DNA of 23,242 nt from an uncultured Actinomycetes bacterium (GCA_903875815.1 CAIQXR010000027.1:1-23242); one strand, 5' to 3'. Counted from the stretch's first letter, positions 8,401 to 15,533 are shown. The notes: generated by a model not told the origin, from the letters alone. Made by a program: numbers and translations.

Positions 8401-8484
8401 GTCCGGGTGGCGGAATTGGCAGACGCGCTAGCTTGAGGTGCTAGTGCCCGAAAGGGCTTGAGGGTTCAACTCCCTTCTCGGACA
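8401..8484 (+). tRNA. tRNA-Leu (anticodon GAG)
   Basis: A class II cloverleaf. The acceptor GTCCGGG (8401-8407) pairs with CTCGGAC (8477-8483) with one G-T pair, and 8484 is the discriminator A. The anticodon stem is CTAGC/GCTAG with loop TTGAGGT and anticodon GAG at 8435-8437. The long variable arm is a GCCC-GAAA-GGGC hairpin and the T arm holds GGTTCAACTCC. The 3' CCA is not encoded (ACT follows). Five T residues at 8493-8497 could help end transcription, but the preceding palindrome CTTCGAAG (8485-8492) is too short to make a convincing hairpin. Confidence 0.96.
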
Positions 8485-8523
8485 CTTCGAAGTTTTTCAT
8501 TCGATTCATGGCAAGATACCTCC

Positions 8524-9159
8524 GTGGCTGAATTGATCTACTACTGCGGAACGATGGATAGCGGTAAGTCGACGCTGGCTCTTCAAACTGCTCACAACCA
8601 CAAAAGTCGTGGCCGAAGTGGCCTTATCTTCACCAACCAAGATCGCGCTGGCCGCGGACTGATATCTAGCCGGTTGGGCCTTCAAAGTGAAGCGATCGAG
8701 GTAGATCCGGAATTAGACCTCCATAAATATGTAGTTGAGAAGATGTCGATGGGCCAACGGATCGATTTCATCATCTGCGATGAGGCTCAGTTCTATCAAG
8801 CGGGTCAAATTGAACAGCTCGCTCGAATCGTCGATGGCCTTTCGATCGATGTCTTCGCCTTTGGAATCCTGGCCGATTTTCGCACGAAGTTATTCCCGGG
8901 CTCCGCCCGCTTGGTCGAATTGGCCGATCGTGTTCAAACTCTCCAGGTTGAAGCGCTCTGCTGGTGTGGGGAACGCGCCACCCACAACGCTCGTACCGTT
9001 AATGGCGTCATGGTTACCGAAGGCGAGCAGGTAGTCGTTGGAGATGTAGCCTCTGCTGATGCCGTTGCCTATGAGGTTCTCTGCCGACGCCACCATATGC
9101 GCAACGTCACCTCGCGTCTGAGCCGTAGTGGCTCGGATGATCCACTTCCCTTCTTCTAA
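8524..9159 (+). CDS. tdk: Thymidine kinase
   Basis: Phosphorylates thymidine with ATP in the pyrimidine salvage pathway. From the GTG at 8524 the protein has 211 residues, normal for the type II (TK1-like) family. The P-loop is GTMDSGKST (9-17); CDEAQF supplies Asp86 and the catalytic Glu87. The lasso and zinc region includes DFRTKLFPGSARLVELAD, with zinc ligands Cys146 and Cys148 (CWCG), Cys187 and His190 (CRRH). An ATG lies upstream in frame at 8458, but it is inside the tRNA-Leu gene, so the GTG just before the AELIYYCGTMDSG strand is chosen. No ribosome-binding site is seen. CAAGAT at 8512-8517 has the conserved A and T of a -10 at 6-base spacing. Read-through from the tRNA promoter is also possible. 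Confidence 0.95.
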   Translation: MAELIYYCGTMDSGKSTLALQTAHNHKSRGRSGLIFTNQDRAGRGLISSRLGLQSEAIEVDPELDLHKYVVEKMSMGQRIDFIICDEAQFYQAGQIEQLARIVDGLSIDVFAFGILADFRTKLFPGSARLVELADRVQTLQVEALCWCGERATHNARTVNGVMVTEGEQVVVGDVASADAVAYEVLCRRHHMRNVTSRLSRSGSDDPLPFF

Positions 9160-9215
9160 AATTTCTTGATTGCAGTAGATTTCCAGATTGTTGATTGACC
9201 AACCGCACAACTATC

Positions 9216-9221
9216 GAAAGG
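9216..9221 (+). promoter_or_regulatory. Ribosome-binding site of the alcohol dehydrogenase gene
   Basis: GAAAGG, 6 bases before the ATG at 9228. It is one of the few clear Shine-Dalgarno sites in the window and fixes this start against the upstream in-frame alternative at 9195. Confidence 0.6.
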
Positions 9222-9227
9222 CACATC

Positions 9228-10268
9228 ATGAAAGTACGTGGTTACGCTGCTCTAGCCGCCAAGGCTGACCTACTCCCCTACGAGTTCGATCGTCGAGAAC
9301 TCGCGGCCGATGATGTTGCCCTCGAAATTAAATATGCTGGCATCTGCCACTCGGATATTCATCAAGCCCGGGAAGAGTGGGGTCCAGCAAATTTCCCTAT
9401 GGTACCCGGCCATGAAATCGCTGGCGTTGTAACCGCAGTTGGTACTGGTGTTACGAAGTTCAAAGTAGGCGACCTCATTGGAGTGGGCGTCTACGTTGAC
9501 TCCTGCGGAAAATGCGATTCTTGTACCCGCGGTCTCGGCAATTATTGTGTGGAAGGAATGACCGGAACATACAACGGCTTCGAACGAGATGGTGTGACGC
9601 CAACTTATGGTGGATATTCCAATGGCTTTGTCGTGAAGCAAGACTATGCGGTATCCATTCCCAGCAATTTGGATCTCTCCGGAGTTGCGCCATTGCTCTG
9701 CGCAGGAATCACGCTCTATTCACCGTTGCGCCATTGGAAAGCCGGAGCCGGTAAGAAGGTCGGCGTTATTGGTCTTGGCGGACTCGGTCATATGGGTGTG
9801 AAATTTGCACACGCTATGGGCGCCGACGTAACCGTCTTTAGCCATACTCCGAGCAAAGAAGCCGATGCGAAAGCTATGGGAGCTGATCATTTCGTCTCAA
9901 CAAAGAATTCTGACTGGAATAAAGCGCTACGCGGTCAATTCGATCTCATCCTCAACACTGTCGCAGCCGAGATCGATCTCGACCCCTATCTTCAATCGCT
10001 CAAGCTTGATGGCACATTAGTGATGATTGGACTCTCCGGTAAGCCTTACCCAATCCAGGCAGGCACGCTGCTCGGCGCACGACGATCACTGGCCGGATCC
10101 ATGATTGGTGGAGTTCCTGAACTTCAGGAGATGCTCAACTTCTGTGGCGAGCACAATATCCTCTCCGATGTTGAGGTCATTAAAGCTGATTACATCAATC
10201 AGGCATATGAACGAACGATCGCCAGTGATGTGAAATATCGCTTCGTGATTGATGCATCAACTTTCTAA
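9228..10268 (+). CDS. Zinc-dependent alcohol dehydrogenase, NADP type (cinnamyl alcohol dehydrogenase-like)
   Basis: A medium-chain dehydrogenase that interconverts alcohols and aldehydes; substrate not identifiable. It has 346 residues. Catalytic zinc ligands are Cys40 (GICHSDIH), His62 (PGHE) and Cys158 (PLLCAGIT). Structural zinc ligands are Cys93, Cys96, Cys99 and Cys107. The Rossmann motif is GLGGLG (182-187), followed by Ser205 at the end of the second strand (VTVFSHTPSK), which favours NADP(H) as in the YahK/AdhC-type subgroup. It has its own ribosome-binding site and a 68-base upstream gap after tdk, so it is probably its own unit. Its stop is 6 bases from the convergent DUF554 stop. 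Confidence 0.95.
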   Translation: MKVRGYAALAAKADLLPYEFDRRELAADDVALEIKYAGICHSDIHQAREEWGPANFPMVPGHEIAGVVTAVGTGVTKFKVGDLIGVGVYVDSCGKCDSCTRGLGNYCVEGMTGTYNGFERDGVTPTYGGYSNGFVVKQDYAVSIPSNLDLSGVAPLLCAGITLYSPLRHWKAGAGKKVGVIGLGGLGHMGVKFAHAMGADVTVFSHTPSKEADAKAMGADHFVSTKNSDWNKALRGQFDLILNTVAAEIDLDPYLQSLKLDGTLVMIGLSGKPYPIQAGTLLGARRSLAGSMIGGVPELQEMLNFCGEHNILSDVEVIKADYINQAYERTIASDVKYRFVIDASTF

Positions 10269-10274
10269 AATATT

Positions 10275-11009
10275 TTAGATAAATTGATGTGCTGCTGCTG
10301 CTAAAGCCGGCGCTAAAAAGAGCGCCGGAAGTATGTCTCCAACGGGTAGTTGCTTGAGATCGAGTAGCCGCAGTGAAATGCAGAGCAACAAGATTCCACC
10401 AGTAACCGTCATTGCTTGGACTTGGTATGTGGGCAGGACTGCACCCAAAAAGAGCCCCGCGAGCGTCCAGAGACCTTGGTAGATGCCGACCGGTATGGCA
10501 GAGAAAGCCACGCCCCACCCGAGAGATGCGGCAAAAGCTATCGAAGTGATTCCGTCGAGAATACTTTTAAGAATAAGTTGTTGATTTCCCGTGCCCATTC
10601 CATCGGAGATTGCTCCCATGATTGCCATAGGACCAATCACAAAGAGCAGCGATGCCGAGACGAAGCCCTCGATGAACGGTGAGTCAGAATTTCGAGAGAA
10701 ACGTGCTTTGAGTGTTGCTCCGATCCGGTCCAAAATTTCTTCAATGCCGAGGAAAATTCCCACAAGCACTCCGATAAGTAGCGATCCCAGAAGAACAAGC
10801 AGCCCCCAACCTTTCGGAAGTGCGGCTGAGTAATTGGGGTTCCAAAGAACGCGAAGAGCATCTGCTGCGGCCAGAAGTGTGACCATGCCGAGAAGATTGG
10901 TGATCAGCGTTCGGACTCGTTCATTGAAGCGAGAACCCATCACGACGCCCAAAGTGGCTCCAATGGTTATCGTAGAAACGTTCACGACTGTGCCCAGGCC
11001 GATAATCAT
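10275..11009 (-). CDS. DUF554 family membrane protein
   Basis: A 244-residue polytopic membrane protein of the DUF554 (YqgA-like) family, with no established biochemical function. It opens with MIIGLGTVVNVSTITIG followed by LGVVMGSRFNERV, the family's characteristic N-terminal transmembrane segment and glycine-rich turn. About six or seven hydrophobic segments follow, for example LLVLLGSLLIGVLVGIFLG and LLFVIGPMAIMGAI. The GNQQLILKSILDGI(T)S stretch is a family landmark. The C-terminus is alanine-rich and its codons form the hairpin at 10307-10328. The ATG at 11009 lies only 18 bases from the divergent YczE-like start, so the two genes seem to share a promoter. It converges with the alcohol dehydrogenase. 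Confidence 0.88.
   Translation of the reverse strand: MIIGLGTVVNVSTITIGATLGVVMGSRFNERVRTLITNLLGMVTLLAAADALRVLWNPNYSAALPKGWGLLVLLGSLLIGVLVGIFLGIEEILDRIGATLKARFSRNSDSPFIEGFVSASLLFVIGPMAIMGAISDGMGTGNQQLILKSILDGITSIAFAASLGWGVAFSAIPVGIYQGLWTLAGLFLGAVLPTYQVQAMTVTGGILLLCISLRLLDLKQLPVGDILPALFLAPALAAAAHQFI
10307..10328. terminator. Perfect 8-bp GC-rich hairpin, possible terminator of the alcohol dehydrogenase transcript
   Basis: CCGGCGCT and AGCGCCGG pair perfectly around a 6-base loop (AAAAAG on the plus strand). It starts 38 bases after the alcohol dehydrogenase stop and is inside the last codons of the DUF554 gene. There is no T run after it on either strand. It is therefore either a U-tract-less terminator for the plus-strand transcript or a chance result of the alanine/proline/leucine codons there. 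Confidence 0.3.
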
Positions 11010-11014
11010 GTCGA

Positions 11015-11020
11015 TAGACT
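11015..11020 (+). promoter_or_regulatory. Candidate leaderless -10 box for the YczE-like gene
   Basis: TAGACT on the plus strand, 7 bases before the ATG at 11028. It overlaps almost fully with the opposite-strand -10 proposed for DUF554. Confidence 0.5.
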
Positions 11021-11021
11021 C
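11016..11021 (-). promoter_or_regulatory. Candidate -10 box for DUF554 gene, overlapping the opposite promoter
   Basis: GAGTCT on the minus strand, 6 bases before the ATG at 11009. Only the A at position 2 and T at position 6 of TANNNT are kept, but these are the most conserved -10 bases. It is weaker than the other sites and is supported mainly by the 18-base gap, which leaves no other room. Confidence 0.35.
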
Positions 11022-11027
11022 TCACAT

Positions 11028-11705
11028 ATGGCGAAAAATTTCCTACAGCTATTGGCCCCCTCTAAGACGGTCCCACAGGTGCCATGGCGCGCCCCACATC
11101 CTTGGGCGCTTTCACTGCAACGAATCGCCATCCTCTTCCCTGGTCTCTTCATCTTTGGTCTGGGTGATTCCCTCCTGATTCAATCCAAATTAGGAAATGC
11201 ACCGTGGTCGGTATTGGCACAGGGTCTCTCCAAACATCTTCCGCTCTCCATCGGGGCTTGCACTTTCCTCATTGGCGGCGTGGTCCTCATCCTGTGGTGG
11301 CCGCTCAAAACTAAACCCGGATTCGGAACACTCTCTAATATCGTGATTATCTCTGCTGCGATTCAAGTCGGAGTGTGGACCTTCCCGACGATGAAGGGTC
11401 ATCCTCTCGCCGGACTTGGCTACATTCTTGTTGGAGTGACGCTTGTGGGTATTGGTTCTGCGCTCTACATCACCTGCGGTCTTGGACCAGGACCGAGGGA
11501 CGGCCTCATGACGGCGCTACATCATTTAACCGGAATACGTGTGGGAAGAATAAGACTTCTTATCGAGGTCGTCGCGCTTGTCATAGGTTGGAGATTGGGC
11601 GGGACGCTAGGAATCGGAACGGCGCTCTTTGCACTATTAATTGGAAATTCGGTGGCGATCTCTTTCGGCGTGCTCGACAAATGGGTTAATCGAAAGTCTC
11701 GCTAA
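11028..11705 (+). CDS. YczE-like integral membrane protein
   Basis: A 225-residue polytopic membrane protein of the YczE/YyaS/YitT-type family, with no established biochemical role. After a short charged N-terminal tail it has about six hydrophobic segments, for example IAILFPGLFIFGLGDSLL, FLIGGVVLILWW and LGYILVGVTLVGIGSALY. The family-typical loops LGNAPWSVLAQGLSKH and GLGPGPRDGLMTALHH are both present; the latter is the recurrent GxGPxDGL signature. The ATG at 11028 is preceded by a TANNNT hexamer 7 bases away; it is 18 bases from the divergent DUF554 start. Its stop is one base from the convergent ung stop, with no room for a terminator. Confidence 0.85.
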   Translation: MAKNFLQLLAPSKTVPQVPWRAPHPWALSLQRIAILFPGLFIFGLGDSLLIQSKLGNAPWSVLAQGLSKHLPLSIGACTFLIGGVVLILWWPLKTKPGFGTLSNIVIISAAIQVGVWTFPTMKGHPLAGLGYILVGVTLVGIGSALYITCGLGPGPRDGLMTALHHLTGIRVGRIRLLIEVVALVIGWRLGGTLGIGTALFALLIGNSVAISFGVLDKWVNRKSR

Positions 11706-11706
11706 T

Positions 11707-12381
11707 TTAAGTCGCTATCGCGCCCAGCCAGTTGATGGGTTGGTGTCCAGAAGATTGCAGCACCGTATTCGCCCGGGAAAATGGCCTTGAACCAAAGAAT
11801 CCTCGATACGAAGAGAGTGGACTTGGATGGGGTGAAACAATCACTTCAGTCTGGCCCAATAGCGGTGCGCATTCCTGCGCCTGCTTGCCCCATAAGATCG
11901 CGCAATCAATTTGCTGATTGAGGTGTTCGACGATTCGCCCGGTCACAAGATTCCAGCCGATATCCCTGTGCGAATTGCTTAGCCCCTCCTCTAACGTAAG
12001 CGTTTGGTTAAGAAGTACTACTCCTTGGCGCTGCCAATCAGTGAGATCACCATTGGTTCTTAGTTCGCCGCCAATATCATCGTGAAGTTCTCGGAAAATA
12101 TTTCGCAAGGTAGGCGGCAATTTTTCTGTGCCACTTGGCACGGAGAAGGCAATGCCCATCGCATCACTTCTATTGGGATAAGGGTCTTGACCAAGAATCA
12201 GTACACGATTTTCACTGATTGGTCGATCGATTGCAGCGAAGATTCGTTCGGGGTTGGGGAGGAAATTGCCGCCATTGATTCGATTTTCGATCTCATCGAT
12301 ATTTTTGCGAAGATCGGCCAGCAGCTCTTGCCATTCTTGAGTCAGTGAATTAAAGAGCCAACCGCTACCCTGCTCGAGCAA
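11707..12381 (-). CDS. ung: Uracil-DNA glycosylase (family 1)
   Basis: Removes uracil from DNA as the first step of base excision repair. The protein has 224 residues. Catalytic Asp66 lies in GQDPYP (64-69), where proline replaces the histidine of the E. coli GQDPYH, a common actinobacterial variant as I recall. VLLNQTLTL (122-130) and the C-terminal HPSPLSSYRGFFGSRPFSRAN with catalytic His185 complete the family 1 signature. The start is uncertain: the TTG at 12381 is the only standard start codon after the in-frame stop that lies upstream. It overlaps the last 17 bases of the ABC ATPase gene, implying translational coupling to it. It converges on the YczE-like gene with one base between stops. 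Confidence 0.93.
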   Translation of the reverse strand: MLEQGSGWLFNSLTQEWQELLADLRKNIDEIENRINGGNFLPNPERIFAAIDRPISENRVLILGQDPYPNRSDAMGIAFSVPSGTEKLPPTLRNIFRELHDDIGGELRTNGDLTDWQRQGVVLLNQTLTLEEGLSNSHRDIGWNLVTGRIVEHLNQQIDCAILWGKQAQECAPLLGQTEVIVSPHPSPLSSYRGFFGSRPFSRANTVLQSSGHQPINWLGAIAT

Positions 12382-13150
12382 AATACCGTTCGCCCTGTGA
12401 AGTTACCGAGATGGCGATTCCATATGCTCGGGACAAATTTTCCGAAGTGATCACTGATGCGATGGGACCTTGCGCTATCGCTGCGCCGTGAGAGAGCAAA
12501 AGAGCATGAGTCGTTCCTTCGGGAATCTCCTCAATATGGTGGGTGACCATCACTGAAGCGGGTGCTGAAGGATCACTGGCTAATTTGGAAAATCGCTGCA
12601 GGAGATCTTCGCGCCCACCCAAATCCAAGCCCGCAGCAGGTTCATCCAAAAGCAGAAGTTCTGGATTCGCCATGAGAGATCGCGCAATCAGCACTCGCTT
12701 CTTCTCACCATCGCTCAACGTTCCAAAACGTCGCTCTCCTAGTTCTCGAACCCCTAAAGCGGTGAGGAGTGAGAGTGCTCGAGATTCGTCCCATAGGTCG
12801 TACTCTTCGCTCCATCGACCAATCACTGCGTAGGCAGAGGTAAGAACAACATCAATGACACTCTCATCACTCGGTATCTCAGCTGTGAGCTGAGCATGAG
12901 TGACGCCGATTCGTGGCCGAAGTTCGAAAACATCGGTGGCTCCCAGTTTCTCACCCAGAATAGAGAGTGAACCACGAGAAGGATGAATAAGCGTTGCGCA
13001 TGTAAGAAAGAGCGTTGATTTCCCAGCACCATTAGGACCGAGCACTACCCAGCGCTCCCCCTCTTTTACCTGCCAGGTCAGTGGTCCCAGAATGGATTTA
13101 CCATCACGGATGACGGAAATATCCTGTGCGGAGATAACGTCGGCGGTCAT
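12365..13150 (-). CDS. ABC transporter ATP-binding protein without a linked permease
   Basis: A 261-residue single-domain ABC ATPase with all motifs intact: Walker A GPNGAGKST (38-46), signature LSDGEKKRV (145-153), Walker B LLLLDEP (165-171) and H-loop His204. There is no transmembrane segment, and no permease or substrate-binding gene lies nearby, so its partner is elsewhere or it works alone. The sequence resembles the ModF-type/soluble ATPases. As I recall, a similar ATPase sits beside serB in mycobacteria, which would make the arrangement conserved. The frame extends to 13222, but the ATG at 13150 is chosen: the extension would cover the serB promoter, and a TANNNT hexamer lies 6 bases before this ATG. 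ung follows, overlapping by 17 bases. Confidence 0.92.
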   Translation of the reverse strand: MTADVISAQDISVIRDGKSILGPLTWQVKEGERWVVLGPNGAGKSTLFLTCATLIHPSRGSLSILGEKLGATDVFELRPRIGVTHAQLTAEIPSDESVIDVVLTSAYAVIGRWSEEYDLWDESRALSLLTALGVRELGERRFGTLSDGEKKRVLIARSLMANPELLLLDEPAAGLDLGGREDLLQRFSKLASDPSAPASVMVTHHIEEIPEGTTHALLLSHGAAIAQGPIASVITSENLSRAYGIAISVTSQGERYFARAG

Positions 13151-13156
13151 GAGAGA

Positions 13157-13162
13157 AAGATA
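13157..13162 (-). promoter_or_regulatory. Candidate leaderless -10 box for the ABC ATPase-ung unit
   Basis: TATCTT on the minus strand with a 6-base spacer to the ATG at 13150. It is in the 70-base divergent gap with serB, which has the same -10 geometry on the other strand. Confidence 0.6.
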
Positions 13163-13208
13163 CCTGTGCGAGGTGAAAAATCTTGGCTTTCCAGGCAGCG
13201 AAGAAAGG

Positions 13209-13214
13209 TAAACT
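13209..13214 (+). promoter_or_regulatory. Candidate leaderless -10 box for serB
   Basis: TAAACT on the plus strand with a 6-base spacer to the ATG at 13221. AAAGG just upstream is too far from the ATG (about 12 bases) to act as a normal ribosome-binding site. TTGGCT at 13183-13188 could be a poorly spaced -35. Confidence 0.6.
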
Positions 13215-13220
13215 TTACGC

Positions 13221-14408
13221 ATGACACAGAAGAGCGATTACACGGGCCTGATATTGATCTCGGGTGAAGATCAACCCGGCATCACCGCCGGTCTTATGCG
13301 TACGCTCGCTCCGTTTAGCATCTCAATCCTCAGTTCCGATCAATTGGTTACTCGCGGACGCTTGATTCAGACGACACTCATATCCCTTAATCGCGATCAC
13401 GCTCCCGCTATCGAAGTGGATTTGATGGAATTCGCTGCTTCTCACGAATTGGATCTTGCAATCGATTTTTCTGAGATTCCTCGCCTCGATCTGATTTCTC
13501 ATCCATGGCGGGTAATCACTCTCGCCCAGAACCTGAGCCCAGCTCTCCTTGCCGATATCACCGGGATTCTTCACGAAGCAGGCGCAACTATTTCTCATAT
13601 TCGCATGGTTGAATCAGAGATGTTCAAATCAGTCGAGTATCGCTTGATCTTCGCAGGCGAGCCTGAAAAAGTTTCGTTACAAAAATTGATTTCCCAAGCA
13701 GCCAGTAACCATGAAGCAACATCAATCCTTCATAACTCTTCACCCACCCATCAAAGCCAATTAGTGATGCTCGACGTTGACTCCACTCTGATTGAGCAAG
13801 AAGTTATTGACCAATTGGCGATAAAGGTTGGAGTGGGCGATCAAGTAGCGGCAATCACTGAAGCAGCAATGCGTGGAGAGTTAGATTTTGAGAGCTCACT
13901 TCGTAGCCGCGTTGCACTTCTCGCCGGGGCGCCTGCCTCGATCATCGAAGAGGTGCGCTCGGAAATCAGCCTCACCCCGGGAGCGCAAACTCTCATTTCC
14001 ACATTGCACGCTATGGGTCGAAAAGTAGGTGTTGTTTCAGGTGGCTTTACTAATCTCATCGACGACCTCGCGAAAGAGCTCCAGTTGGATTTCGCTCGTG
14101 CGAACACTCTAGAAATCATTGACGGCGCGATCACTGGCAATCTACTGGGTCCGATCATCACTCGGGCCGGTAAAGCAGAGGCGCTGAAAGAATTTGCAAT
14201 TGGAGAAGGTATTTCCCTAGACCGCACCGTTGCCATCGGCGATGGTGCCAATGATCTGGATATGTTGGAGACAGCGGGAGTGGGAATCGCGTTCTGTGCA
14301 AAGCCAGCAGTCGCCGAGGCCGCCGATATAGCTATCTACGTCAAAGACCTCAGCACCGTTCTCACGCTCATGGGATATGAAGAGAGCGAGATCACCAGAA
14401 TCGCTTAA
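13221..14408 (+). CDS. serB: Phosphoserine phosphatase with N-terminal ACT domains
   Basis: Hydrolyses phosphoserine to serine, the last step of serine synthesis. At 395 residues it has the long actinobacterial form: two ACT-like domains (about 8-85 and 97-175) precede a HAD phosphatase domain. HAD motifs are visible: Asp185 and Asp187 in LDVDSTLIEQEVID, SGG at 273-275, Lys318 (RAGKAEAL) and GDGANDLDM (340-348). The ACT domains suggest control by an amino acid, as known for mycobacterial SerB2. The ATG at 13221 has a 6-base-spaced TANNNT hexamer and no ribosome-binding site, so a leaderless message is likely. Its stop overlaps the convergent hisG stop by three bases (14405-14407 and 14406-14408 share 14406-14407). 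Confidence 0.96.
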   Translation: MTQKSDYTGLILISGEDQPGITAGLMRTLAPFSISILSSDQLVTRGRLIQTTLISLNRDHAPAIEVDLMEFAASHELDLAIDFSEIPRLDLISHPWRVITLAQNLSPALLADITGILHEAGATISHIRMVESEMFKSVEYRLIFAGEPEKVSLQKLISQAASNHEATSILHNSSPTHQSQLVMLDVDSTLIEQEVIDQLAIKVGVGDQVAAITEAAMRGELDFESSLRSRVALLAGAPASIIEEVRSEISLTPGAQTLISTLHAMGRKVGVVSGGFTNLIDDLAKELQLDFARANTLEIIDGAITGNLLGPIITRAGKAEALKEFAIGEGISLDRTVAIGDGANDLDMLETAGVGIAFCAKPAVAEAADIAIYVKDLSTVLTLMGYEESEITRIA

Positions 14409-15253
14409 AGGCGACAGGCGTGGATGTCAGTAACCAAAATCCCGCGGGCACCGATTGCCCAGAGCTGATCCATAATGGTGTTGATATCGCGCTTTTTTAC
14501 CATGGCGCGTACAGCTGACCACTCACTTTTTTGCAATGGTGAAATGGTAGGCGACTCGATTCCTGGAGTTAACGCGCAAGCGCGTTCAAGATCTGAACTT
14601 TTCACATCGTAATCAACCAGGACATACTGACGTGCTATCACGACACCATTCAATCGTCGGATCAAAGTCTCCAGCGCGTCGGAACGAGGAGTTTGTGAGC
14701 CTTCGATGAGGATCGATTCGCTTGCAAGAATGGGATCACCAAAGGTTGCCAAACCTGCCTGGCGCAGAGTTCCACCAGTGGAAACTACGTCAGCAATGAG
14801 GTCAGCTACGCCTAATCGAATCGCACTTTCCACAGCCCCATCCAAGCGGACGACATTCGCCTTGATTGCCTTATCAGCAAGATAATTTTCCAGCAGTCCA
14901 GGGTAGGCAGTGGCAATACGCTTTCCACCAATTGTAGAAAGTGAGTAGTTCTCCCCTGCTGGCGCTGCAAATCGGAATGTACTGCGACCGAAATCGAGGG
15001 CCAAAATTTCTTTTGCTGGGGCGCCGCTATCGAGAAGTAAATCGCGACCGGTGATACCGGCCTCCAATTCGCCGGATCCTACATAGATGGCGATATCCCG
15101 TGGGCGCAGATAGTAGAACTCAACGTCATTCTCATTATCAATAAATACTAGATCACGAGCATCTGTGCGTTGGCGGTAGCCAGCCTCACGAAGCATCTGT
15201 GCGGAACTCTCGGAGAGTGAACCTTTATTCGGAACTGCAATTCGTAATGTCAC
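14405..15253 (-). CDS. hisG: ATP phosphoribosyltransferase, long form
   Basis: Catalyses the first step of histidine synthesis, joining ATP and PRPP. The 282 residues mark the long form with a C-terminal regulatory domain. The N-terminus is MTLRIAVPNKGSLSE, and the PRPP-binding signature is GVADLIADVVSTGGTL (148-163). The last 70 or so residues form the ACT-like histidine-feedback domain, ending with IGARGILVTDIHACRL. The start is a GTG at 15253 with AGGAG at 15261-15265, overlapping the hisE stop. It therefore depends on hisE transcription and is the last gene of the long minus-strand run. No terminator hairpin was seen between it and serB. Confidence 0.97.
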   Translation of the reverse strand: MTLRIAVPNKGSLSESSAQMLREAGYRQRTDARDLVFIDNENDVEFYYLRPRDIAIYVGSGELEAGITGRDLLLDSGAPAKEILALDFGRSTFRFAAPAGENYSLSTIGGKRIATAYPGLLENYLADKAIKANVVRLDGAVESAIRLGVADLIADVVSTGGTLRQAGLATFGDPILASESILIEGSQTPRSDALETLIRRLNGVVIARQYVLVDYDVKSSDLERACALTPGIESPTISPLQKSEWSAVRAMVKKRDINTIMDQLWAIGARGILVTDIHACRL

Positions 15254-15260
15254 CGATTTA

Positions 15261-15265
15261 CTCCT
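15261..15265 (-). promoter_or_regulatory. Ribosome-binding site of hisG
   Basis: AGGAG on the minus strand, 7 bases before the GTG at 15253, overlapping the hisE stop codon (TAG, 15264-15266). The strongest Shine-Dalgarno in the window; it fits a gene translated from the middle of a message rather than leaderless. Confidence 0.75.
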
Positions 15266-15527
15266 AGAGGTATTTGTAGATATCGTCGAGCGAGAGGCCC
15301 TTTGCTGTTGCTAAGACTTGAAGATGATAAAGAAGTTGACTGATTTCCTCCGCTAACTCAGCATCACTCTGAAATTCTGCCGCCATCCATACTTCAGCCG
15401 CCTCTTCAACAATCTTTTTGCCAATGGAATGTATTCCGGAATCGAGTTCAGCGACTGTTCCCGAACCAGCAGGGCGATCGGCTGCCTTGCTTTGAATCTC
15501 CAGCCACAACTCCTCGAAACTCTTCAT
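15264..15527 (-). CDS. hisE: Phosphoribosyl-ATP diphosphatase
   Basis: Removes diphosphate from phosphoribosyl-ATP, the second step of histidine synthesis, acting right after HisG. The 87-residue all-alpha protein has the MazG-like signature [15 protein letters not shown] followed by [15 protein letters not shown], whose acidic residues bind magnesium. It stands alone rather than fused to HisI, as is usual in actinobacteria. It is preceded by a TANNNT hexamer 6 bases before the ATG at 15527 and followed closely by hisG. The two thus probably form a small leaderless unit that can be expressed apart from the rpe gene upstream. Confidence 0.95.
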   Translation of the reverse strand: MKSFEELWLEIQSKAADRPAGSGTVAELDSGIHSIGKKIVEEAAEVWMAAEFQSDAELAEEISQLLYHLQVLATAKGLSLDDIYKYL

Positions 15528-15533
15528 GAGTGA

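Noticed and set aside
8485..8497. CTTCGAAG palindrome followed by five T residues after the tRNA, looking like a terminator
   Set aside because: An 8-base palindrome leaves a stem of at most three pairs with a two- to four-base loop, too weak to call a terminator.
8458..8523. Thymidine kinase start at the ATG at 8458
   Set aside because: That ATG is inside the tRNA-Leu gene; the kinase family begins just before the P-loop strand, at the GTG at 8524.
10292..10303. Short GCT repeat at the end of the DUF554 gene
   Set aside because: It encodes a run of alanines and is only four units; no evidence of a variable repeat tract.
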